From: an uncultured Ruminococcus sp.
GTDB taxonomy: Bacteria; Bacillota; Clostridia; Oscillospirales; Ruminococcaceae
Length of the DNA: 11,231 bases
Direction of reading: 5' to 3'
Assembly (NCBI GenBank): GCA_946531975.1
Contig: CAMNAY010000029.1
Coordinates: 1-11,231 of the forward strand
Shown here: positions 6,192 to 11,231 of the stretch, in pieces
Numbering within the stretch: position 1 is the first letter of the stretch
Layout of the letters: each line of letters starts with the position of its first letter
Position numbers and translations under genes: made by a program
Notes under the pieces: generated by a model
Databases searched by the model: none
What the model saw: the letters and a program-made list of their open reading frames with translations, nothing else
Told to the model about the DNA's origin: nothing

Positions 6192-7055
6192 TCAGTCTGC
6201 TTCCGGCAGGAGAATCTGCGTCAGGGCAAGCACCTGATCCAGATCGAGCTGCTCAAAGCGCACCGTTGCGCCGTGTCCGCATTCCGCGAGCGCTGCCGTG
6301 ACCTGCTCCTTGCTGAGATCCAGTCCCGCGGAGAGTGCGTTGACTGCTGTCTTCCGGCGCTGCGCAAAGCCCGCCTTGACGACCCGCAGCACCCGTTTCA
6401 GCGTTTCGGGTGTGCAGGGCGGTGTGTCATAGGGAAGGATGCGGATGACTGCGGAATCAACCTTCGGCGCGGGGAAGAAGGAATCCCGCGGGACGGCAAA
6501 GAGCTGTTCTGCCTGCCCGCGAAGCTGTACGGCTGCCGTGACAGCGCCCGCTGCCCGCGTTCCGAGCCGCGCACAGAGACGGTCTGCGGCTTCCTGCTGC
6601 ACCATGACCGTGATGCTCTCGAAGCGCACGCCCGATTCCAGCAGATGCATCAGCACGGGCGAGGTGATATAGTAGGGCAGGTTCGCACAGACGGCGACCT
6701 TCCGCGTGCCGAACTGCTCCGCGAGGAACTCCGGCAGGCTGACCTTCATGATATCCTGCCAGACAATTTTCACATGCGGGAATTCACCGAGGGTCTCCTT
6801 CAGGACGGGGGCGAGGCGCTTGTCCAGCTCGACCGCCGCGACCTGCTCAGACTTCAGGGCAAGCTCCTGCGTCAGTACGCCGAAGCCTGTGCCGATCTCC
6901 AGTACGCCGCATTCCGGCGAGGGAATGCCGTACATGGCAATCGCGGGGCAGACCTCCGGATCAATCAGAAAATTCTGCCCCAGCCCTTTTGAAAAGGTGA
7001 AGTGATGCCGCTTTGCGAGCGTGCGGATCACGTTCATATCAGTAAGATTCATCAT
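6192..7055 (-). CDS. rsmA: 16S rRNA dimethyladenosine transferase RsmA (KsgA)
   Basis: A 287-residue enzyme that dimethylates two adjacent adenosines near the 3' end of 16S rRNA with S-adenosylmethionine, a late step and checkpoint in 30S assembly. Motifs in order: GQNFLID (26-32), the SAM-binding EIGTGFGVLT (53-62), the catalytic NLPYY (125-129) followed by ITSPVL, FFPAPKVDSAV (193-203) and FAQRRKTAVNAL (230-241). The family usually has GPGxG where this protein has GTGFG, a mild variation. Length is normal. The start is uncertain by one codon (7055 or 7052), and the purine box AGGAAAGGA lies 15 bases upstream, rather far. No strong promoter is seen; a TATGAT (7092-7087) lacks a good -35. The gene is divergent from the dCMP deaminase gene. 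Confidence 0.96.
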   Translation of the reverse strand: MMNLTDMNVIRTLAKRHHFTFSKGLGQNFLIDPEVCPAIAMYGIPSPECGVLEIGTGFGVLTQELALKSEQVAAVELDKRLAPVLKETLGEFPHVKIVWQDIMKVSLPEFLAEQFGTRKVAVCANLPYYITSPVLMHLLESGVRFESITVMVQQEAADRLCARLGTRAAGAVTAAVQLRGQAEQLFAVPRDSFFPAPKVDSAVIRILPYDTPPCTPETLKRVLRVVKAGFAQRRKTAVNALSAGLDLSKEQVTAALAECGHGATVRFEQLDLDQVLALTQILLPEAD

Positions 7056-7082
7056 AGCTGTTCACACGGTTCCTTTCCTGTT

Positions 7083-7095
7083 CCGTATCATACGG
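7083..7095. promoter_or_regulatory. Palindrome upstream of rsmA
   Basis: CCGTATCATACGG is a perfect inverted repeat of two 6-base arms around one central base. On the minus strand it contains TATGAT, a possible -10 for rsmA (weak -35 TCCCGC at the 17-base position). It could be an operator, but a single palindrome of this size can occur by chance. Confidence 0.3.
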
Positions 7096-7160
7096 ATGCG
7101 CTGCTGTATGCGGGATCCTGATGATTGCCGGAAAACTGCCGCACTGCCCGCAGGAAATAC

Positions 7161-7189
7161 TTGATATTTGCTGCGAAATGTGCTATACT
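7161..7189 (+). promoter_or_regulatory. Promoter of the dCMP deaminase gene
   Basis: TTGATA (7161-7166), 17 bases, TATACT (7184-7189) with TGC directly before the -10 (extended -10). Transcription would start near 7196, leaving a leader of about 23 bases that holds the AAAGGAGG ribosome binding site. That rules out the longer open frame beginning at 7168 and argues against the ATG at 7198. Confidence 0.85.
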
Positions 7190-7218
7190 GTAAAAAAATG
7201 ACAAAGGAGGCGCTTGCC

Positions 7219-7716
7219 ATGGAGCGCAGAGATAAGACCAATTACTATCTGGATATCGCAGAGGCGGTCTGCGCACGCAGCACCTGTCTCAGACGCAAAT
7301 TCGGCGCGATCATCGTCAAACATGACGAGATCATTTCGACAGGCTATAACGGCGCCCCGCGCGGCCGGCAGAACTGCAGCGACCTCGACTTCTGCTACCG
7401 CGACCGGATGCAGGTGCCGCGGGGTCAGCGCTATGAGCTGTGCCGCAGCGTGCATGCCGAAATGAACGCGATCATTTCCGCGAGCCGCGCAGATCTCATG
7501 GGCGCGACGCTCTACCTCGCCTGCCATGACGCCAAGACCAATTCCCTTGACGGTGCGGTCGAGCCGTGTGCGATGTGCAAGCGGCTCATTCTCAATGCCG
7601 GCATCGAGAAGGTTGTCATCCGGCAGGACGCCGACCGCTATGACATCATGCAGACTGCCGACTGGATCACAAATGACGATTCTCTTGCGGATGTTCTGCG
7701 CTCAGACGGCTACTGA
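7219..7716 (+). CDS. comEB: Zinc-dependent dCMP deaminase (ComEB family)
   Basis: A 165-residue cytidine/deoxycytidylate deaminase-fold protein, expected to convert dCMP to dUMP and so feed dTMP synthesis. The zinc and catalytic motifs are present: H79-A80-E81 in SVHAEMNAI, where H79 binds zinc and E81 shuttles protons, and P116-C117-A118-M119-C120, where the two cysteines bind zinc. Other family segments are RKFGAIIVK, STGYNGAPRG and the region from NCSDLDFC to PRGQRYELCRS, which helps shape the nucleotide site. AAAGGAGG at 7203-7210, 8 bases from the ATG, fixes the start. The gene is monocistronic: its own promoter lies at 7161-7189 and a terminator at 7785-7825. Its last 15 bases overlap the end of the convergent gene. 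ComEB is the name used in Bacillus; no competence role is implied. Confidence 0.95.
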   Translation: MERRDKTNYYLDIAEAVCARSTCLRRKFGAIIVKHDEIISTGYNGAPRGRQNCSDLDFCYRDRMQVPRGQRYELCRSVHAEMNAIISASRADLMGATLYLACHDAKTNSLDGAVEPCAMCKRLILNAGIEKVVIRQDADRYDIMQTADWITNDDSLADVLRSDGY

Positions 7717-8226
7717 TGCCGCATAGCAGACCGCATCCGCTGTGTTCGCGTTTGCCGGCTCCACATTCTCAAAATACAGCAGATAAACCGTTTTCCGTAC
7801 CTGTATCAGACGGAGAACGGTTTTTCTTACGACACCCCATTCCGCGGTCAGTGTCGGGGAATGCCGCAGAAAGCCGTGCGTGAGCTGCGGTGCAGGACTG
7901 CGCGGAAGGATGTGCCGGAAGGCGGATTGCAGGTCGAAAGAAGTGACGCGCTGCAATTTCCGCGAAAAGGGCAGCTCCATGACCGTCAGGCGCAGTCCGC
8001 TTTTTTCGCCGGCGAAGCGGTAGATGCCGTACCTCCGGCTGCCCTTCACGGCGCGGAAATCCGCGGGCAGCGAGAGCAGCAGTCTGTCCGAAAAGAGCGA
8101 GGCGCGCTGTGGGAGGATTACAAGGCTCAGGGGCTTTGGTACAGAGGAAGGGTGCCCTCGGTGCAGCCATGTCCGCATGCGCCGGAACAATCCTCGCTTC
8201 TGCGGTTTTTCTGCTGGCTTTTGCAT
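7702..8226 (-). CDS. Unrecognised 174-residue protein next to the VanY-like gene
   Basis: A hypothetical protein. It starts at the ATG at 8226 (MQKPAEKPQKRG), with AAAGGGGG at 8242-8235 8 bases upstream; a GTG at 8235 overlaps that site and is unlikely. The N-terminus (about 1-30) is very basic (KRGLFRRMRTWLHRGH) and has no signal peptide or membrane helix. The rest alternates strand-like and helical stretches: LSLVILPQ, LLLSLPADFRAV, LRLTVMELPF, then a duplicated VRKTV in VRKTVLRLIQVRKTVYLLYF. The LPADF...GLRLTVME layout loosely recalls DcrB/PsbP-like domains, but this is weak. It lies 26 bases after the VanY-like gene, so the two are probably co-transcribed. The terminator of the convergent deaminase gene sits inside its 3' end. 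Confidence 0.7.
   Translation of the reverse strand: MQKPAEKPQKRGLFRRMRTWLHRGHPSSVPKPLSLVILPQRASLFSDRLLLSLPADFRAVKGSRRYGIYRFAGEKSGLRLTVMELPFSRKLQRVTSFDLQSAFRHILPRSPAPQLTHGFLRHSPTLTAEWGVVRKTVLRLIQVRKTVYLLYFENVEPANANTADAVCYAASVAV
7785..7825 (+). terminator. Intrinsic terminator of the dCMP deaminase gene
   Basis: AAACCGTTTTCCGT (7785-7798) pairs with ACGGAGAACGGTTT (7810-7823), 14 bp with one G-U pair in the RNA and an 11-base loop, and the T-run TTTTTCTT starts at 7821. It lies about 70 bases after the deaminase stop codon and inside the coding sequence of the convergent gene. Confidence 0.82.
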
Positions 8227-8252
8227 CGCAGGCACCCCCTTTCGGATGTGTC

Positions 8253-9332
8253 TCAGCCGACGATCACGGTCACGATGAAGCCTCCGTCGTTGTCGCCGGA
8301 GATCTCATACGAGCCGGATTTCGGGACCGGCACCTGTGTCGTGCCGACCCTGCTCGCCGGAAAATAGTAGATCTGATAAGACAGTTCGGTCGTGCTGTAT
8401 TCCAGCACACCGGTCCCGAAGGCATAGTCCTTTTTGAGCAGCTCAAGGTATTCCTCAAGCGTCAGGTCGTTGTCATACATATAGGCTGCATGGGGCACGC
8501 CGACATAGCGGATTGCGGTATAGCCGCCCTTGTAGCCCGTGACATCGGTCTTGCCGTCGGGGTAGCGCAGTGTGAAGCCGTAGCTTGCCATATGCTCAAA
8601 GATCCACGCGTAGGGCGAGGTGTTTGTGACATATTCATAGCCGCCGTCATTGCGCTTGACATGGAGCTGGACATCGAGTGCGGTTGAGGATTCGGGATTG
8701 CTTTTCTCCTGCCCCTCCTTGAGCCAGCCGTAGTTGAACATGATCTCGGTGTTCGAGGTCGCGTTGTAATAGGCTTTCATAAGCCGGTTGAATTTGGCGA
8801 GAGCGGTCTTATTCAGCGCGGTGTGTCCGGGATAGGAGACCTCATAGGTATCGGGCTTGTCCGCGGAGAAATAAACCTGTTCCAGCTCCAGCTCATCCTT
8901 GGTCAGCGTGCAGGGGTGGTTCTTGTCCACGAGAATGAGCGAGCCTTTATGGACTGCGTCGTTGGGCATTGAGACTGCCTGATAGTTGTCCGGCAGGATA
9001 TCGCCGGAAGGCTCGGTGGTCTCCGCTGTGGTCTGGCTTGCGATCTGCACGGACTGTGTCGGGTCTGCGTCGGTAACGACCTGCGGCAGATTGACCATAG
9101 ATGCCGATGCAGATGCCGATGCTGAAGTCGAGGTCGAGGAGCCGGAAGCGCCTGTGCCGGAGATCCCGGTGCCGGTGCTGTCCGCCTGTGAGGATGCAGC
9201 GGGTGCCTTTCCGCCTTCGTCATCGTCTTTCAGGCAGCTGGAAACGCACGAGCCGAACAGGAAGATCAGGATAATCAGCGCGATCACCGCGACTGCCAGT
9301 CTGTCCCAGCGGACTCTTCTTCTTCTTGCCAT
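8253..9332 (-). CDS. Membrane-anchored VanY-like (M15) protein lacking catalytic residues
   Basis: A 359-residue envelope protein. GGAGG at 9344-9340 is 7 bases from the ATG at 9332, so the longer open frame starting at 9395 is not used. Residues 1-10 are basic, 11-30 form a hydrophobic anchor ending in GSCVSSC, which may be a lipobox, and about 35-115 is a Ser/Thr/Ala-rich linker. The remainder matches VanY D,D-carboxypeptidases: WIFEHMASYGFTLRYPDGKT (243-262), TGY, IRYVGVPHAAYM (274-285), LTLEEYLELL (290-299) and the VanY-type tail YYFPASR to YEISGDNDGG (322-351). The zinc motif SxHxxGxxxD reads SNPESSTALD (211-220), with His replaced by Pro and only the Asp kept. EPWH reads GYTA (270-273), losing the catalytic Glu and the second zinc His. 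It is probably a non-enzymatic peptidoglycan-binding or regulatory protein. Confidence 0.88.
   Translation of the reverse strand: MARRRRVRWDRLAVAVIALIILIFLFGSCVSSCLKDDDEGGKAPAASSQADSTGTGISGTGASGSSTSTSASASASASMVNLPQVVTDADPTQSVQIASQTTAETTEPSGDILPDNYQAVSMPNDAVHKGSLILVDKNHPCTLTKDELELEQVYFSADKPDTYEVSYPGHTALNKTALAKFNRLMKAYYNATSNTEIMFNYGWLKEGQEKSNPESSTALDVQLHVKRNDGGYEYVTNTSPYAWIFEHMASYGFTLRYPDGKTDVTGYKGGYTAIRYVGVPHAAYMYDNDLTLEEYLELLKKDYAFGTGVLEYSTTELSYQIYYFPASRVGTTQVPVPKSGSYEISGDNDGGFIVTVIVG
9100..9123 (-). repeat. Short hexamer repeat in the linker of the VanY-like gene
   Basis: Four units of GATGCN on the plus strand (GATGCC, GATGCA, GATGCC, GATGCT) encode part of the Ser-Ala linker on the minus strand. 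Gain or loss of units would keep the reading frame and change linker length by two residues. Confidence 0.7.
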
Positions 9333-9385
9333 CACATCACCTCCGGAATGAGATACAGCGCGGCAGAAATGCAGATTCCTGCCGG

Positions 9386-9424
9386 AAAAAGGCACAGTCT
9401 CACGTTTTGATGTGAGACTGTGCC
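9386..9424 (-). terminator. Intrinsic terminator of pspA
   Basis: Minus strand: GGCACAGTCTCAC (9424-9412) pairs perfectly with GTGAGACTGTGCC (9403-9391), 13 bp around an 8-base loop, then TTTTT (9390-9386). It lies about 110 bases after the pspA stop (9536) and just before the VanY-like gene, so pspA appears to be monocistronic. Confidence 0.93.
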
Positions 9425-9535
9425 GCTTATTACTTGGGTTGCAGTGTAAAAACGGCTGTGTGTGTCATGTTCGGGGTCTTGGCTGTCATGCACACTGCCG
9501 TGCGGCGTGCCGCAGTATGATTTTGCAGGCGGGGA

Positions 9536-10285
9536 TCAGACGCCGGGGGTTTCCAGTGCGCTGATCGCAGCAGCCAGCTGGTCGTTGACGGCGGATGCCT
9601 CTGCCGGTGCAGCGGGCGCCATGCCCATTTCCGCCATCAGGCGCTCCAGCTCGGAATCGACCTTTGCATTGCGCTCCAGTTCCTCGAAGGTTGCGACCTC
9701 CTCAGGCTTGCCGGAGCCGAGAATCTCGCTGAACGCGGCAGCTTCTGCTTCCTTGCGCTCGATCTTCTCCTCCATCTTGGAGAGCTTGTCGAAGCTGGAC
9801 TTGGTGTCGATGCCGCCGAGAGACTTTGCAAGCTCTCTGGTGGTATCTGCCATCTGCGAACGTGCAATGAGCATTGCCTCGCGGGACTTTGCCTCCTGCA
9901 TCTTGGACTTCAGCACCTCGACCTGCGAGCGGATTGCTTCGGTCTGGTTGGAGATGGTCTCATACATTTCGCGGTAGTTGGCGACATCCTCGTCTGCCTT
10001 GACTTTGGATGCGAGCGCTTTCTTTGCGAGCTCTGCATCGCCTGCTTTCAGGGCAGCCTTCGCACGGGATTCCCAGCTGGCAGAGATTGCACATGCACTG
10101 CGGTACTGCTTCTCGACCATGCGCTCGCTGGCAACAGCCTTGCCCAGAGCCTGTGTCGATTTGGTCAGCTCTTTCTGCATGTCAGCGATGATCTGCTTGA
10201 CCAGTTTTTCCGGATCCTCCGCCTTATCGAGCATGTCGTTGATATTAGCTCTGAGAATATCAGAGATTCTGGAGAAAATACCCAT
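9536..10285 (-). CDS. pspA: PspA/IM30/LiaH family membrane-stress protein
   Basis: A 249-residue phage-shock-protein A homologue. These proteins form ESCRT-III-like assemblies that bind and protect the cytoplasmic membrane. The N-terminus MGIFSRISDILRANIND is the amphipathic membrane-binding helix, followed by the conserved DKAEDPEKLVKQII. A long charged coiled-coil region (about 25-190) carries AALKAGDAELAKKAL and LAKSLGGID. The C-terminal part is shorter helices ending in an alanine-rich tail (about 225-249). Length is close to the family norm of 220-250. GGAGGG at 10300-10295 is 9 bases from the ATG. It has its own consensus promoter (10366-10394) and terminator (9386-9424). No pspBC or liaFSR partners are in the window, so how it is induced cannot be read here. 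Confidence 0.95.
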   Translation of the reverse strand: MGIFSRISDILRANINDMLDKAEDPEKLVKQIIADMQKELTKSTQALGKAVASERMVEKQYRSACAISASWESRAKAALKAGDAELAKKALASKVKADEDVANYREMYETISNQTEAIRSQVEVLKSKMQEAKSREAMLIARSQMADTTRELAKSLGGIDTKSSFDKLSKMEEKIERKEAEAAAFSEILGSGKPEEVATFEELERNAKVDSELERLMAEMGMAPAAPAEASAVNDQLAAAISALETPGV

Positions 10286-10365
10286 CTGAAGAAACCCTCC
10301 TGTTTTTCATATAGTTAAAAGTAATACGCAGCTTGCGGCGCAAAAGCCGATACAGCTCCGGTTAC

Positions 10366-10394
10366 ATTATATCAGAAGTTGCGCCGCTTGTCAA
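10366..10394 (-). promoter_or_regulatory. Consensus promoter of pspA
   Basis: Minus strand: TTGACA (10394-10389), 17 bases, TATAAT (10371-10366), with TGA before the -10 as an extended -10. Transcription would start near 10359, giving a leader of about 73 bases with a small CGGC/GCCG hairpin (10336-10349). A perfect sigma-A promoter suggests a high basal level; no sigma-54-type promoter is seen. Confidence 0.88.
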
Positions 10395-10439
10395 GAGGGC
10401 GGAAACACAAAGATACCTAAATTATATTTTTTTAAGCTG

Positions 10440-10474
10440 TACCCCTTGCTTTTTTGCGGTGTATGGGGTATAAT
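10440..10474 (+). promoter_or_regulatory. Promoter region of the glycosyltransferase gene with inverted repeat
   Basis: TTGCTT (10446-10451), 17 bases, TATAAT (10469-10474); transcription would start near 10481. An AT-rich tract (about 10419-10436) sits where an UP element would act. TACCCC (10440-10445) and GGGGTA (10465-10470) form an inverted repeat spanning the -35 and touching the -10, which could be an operator. The -35 of the divergent pspA promoter is about 50 bases away. Confidence 0.6.
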
Positions 10475-10540
10475 ATACAGTGTATGATTATGCAAACACG
10501 GCGGTGCATCAGCGCCTGCCTGAGACAGGAGGAGTCAACC

Positions 10541-11231
10541 GTGGAAGATAAGAAACTGATTTCGGTCATCGTACCCTGCTACAACGAGGAGGAGGTCCTC
10601 CCGCTGTTCTACAAGGAGATCACGAAGACCACCGTGCAGATGCAGAAAAAATATCCGGAACTGGAATTTGAATACCTGTTTATCGACGACGGCTCGAAAG
10701 ACCGCACCCTCTCCGCGCTCCGCATCATGGCAAAGCATGATGCCAGAGTGCGCTATGTTTCATTCTCGCGGAATTTCGGCAAGGAATCGGGCATGTACGC
10801 CGGACTGAAGGAGTCCAGAGGCGATTACTGCGTCGTCATGGACGCAGACCTTCAGCATCCGCCTGCGTTCCTTCCGCAGATGTACGAAGCTGTAAAGGAC
10901 GGCAGATTCGACTGTGCAACGACCCGCCGCGTCAGCAGAGAGGGCGAATCAAAGGTCCGCTCGTGGTTCGCACACCGCTTCTACGGCATCATGAACCGCA
11001 TCTCCCAGACCGAGATCGTGGACGGCGCACAGGACTTCCGCTTCATGACCCGCCAGATGGTCGATGCCGTGCTTTCCATGACGGAGTACAACCGCTTCTC
11101 GAAGGGCATCTTCTCGTGGGTCGGCTTCCGTACAAAGTATCTGGAATACAAGAATGTCGAGCGCGCCGCGGGCAAGACCTCCTGGAGCTTCTGGGGTCTG
11201 TTCCGGTATTCGATCGAGGGCATGCTCGGCT
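10541..11231 (+). CDS. Family 2 glycosyltransferase, polyprenyl-phosphate type, 3' end cut off
   Basis: The first 230 residues of a GT-A fold glycosyltransferase. It starts with GTG, supported by AGGAGG at 10527-10532 with 8-base spacing. Motifs: VIVPCYNEEEVL (9-20), the nucleotide-binding FIDDGSKDRT (47-56), SRNFGKESGMYAGL (76-89), the metal-binding MDADLQHPP (100-108) and GAQDFRFMTR (162-171), then GKTSWSFWGLFRYSIEG (211-227). This set is typical of the DPM1/GtrB/YkcC group, which transfers a sugar from a nucleotide donor to undecaprenyl phosphate for wall or teichoic-acid decoration. Such enzymes usually end in two membrane helices, here beyond the window. The sugar and acceptor cannot be told. 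It is divergent from pspA. Confidence 0.93.
   Translation, partial: MEDKKLISVIVPCYNEEEVLPLFYKEITKTTVQMQKKYPELEFEYLFIDDGSKDRTLSALRIMAKHDARVRYVSFSRNFGKESGMYAGLKESRGDYCVVMDADLQHPPAFLPQMYEAVKDGRFDCATTRRVSREGESKVRSWFAHRFYGIMNRISQTEIVDGAQDFRFMTRQMVDAVLSMTEYNRFSKGIFSWVGFRTKYLEYKNVERAAGKTSWSFWGLFRYSIEGMLG

Noticed and set aside
6123..6992. Plus-strand open frame of 289 codons opposite rsmA
   Set aside because: RsmA motifs on the minus strand are unambiguous; the opposite frame is a shadow.
7861..8687. Plus-strand open frames over the orphan and VanY-like genes
   Set aside because: They lack good ribosome binding sites and overlap each other, while the minus-strand frames have strong sites and recognisable VanY homology.

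Overview
The window reads as a chromosomal segment of a Gram-positive clostridial bacterium, most likely a Ruminococcus-like member of the Oscillospiraceae. The grounds are a ylxM-ffh-rpsP-khpA cluster of Firmicutes type, a secreted protein ending in a type I dockerin (the cellulosome plug-in module typical of cellulolytic ruminococci and clostridia), strong AGGAGG-type ribosome binding sites, and consensus sigma-A promoters with extended -10 elements. The assignment to genus is inference.

Layout. Positions 1-290 are non-coding and packed with short hairpins. A consensus promoter (291-319) then drives a plus-strand operon for the signal recognition particle and translation: ylxM, ffh, three small two-helix membrane proteins, rpsP and khpA, closed by a strong terminator (3545-3580). 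A large minus-strand gene follows (3676-6009) for a secreted protein with a cohesin-like N-terminal region, seven repeats of about 72 residues of the InlB B-repeat type, and a C-terminal dockerin. It has its own promoter at 6083-6111. Next comes rsmA (16S rRNA dimethyltransferase) on the minus strand. Divergent from rsmA lies a ComEB-type dCMP deaminase on the plus strand. Its terminator lies inside the 3' end of the convergent gene.

The right third concerns the cell envelope. On the minus strand are pspA (membrane-stress protein of the PspA/IM30/LiaH family) with its own terminator, then a membrane-anchored VanY-like protein that has lost its metal-binding and catalytic residues, then an unrecognised 174-residue protein 26 bases downstream. 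Divergent from pspA, and cut by the window end, is a family 2 glycosyltransferase of the polyprenyl-phosphate sugar transferase type.

The most unusual items are the three small membrane proteins, two of them tandem paralogues, placed inside the ffh-rpsP operon; the apparently dead VanY-like protein paired with an orphan gene next to pspA; the non-catalytic dockerin protein; and the terminator buried in a convergent coding region. All calls come from reading the sequence; no database search was possible.
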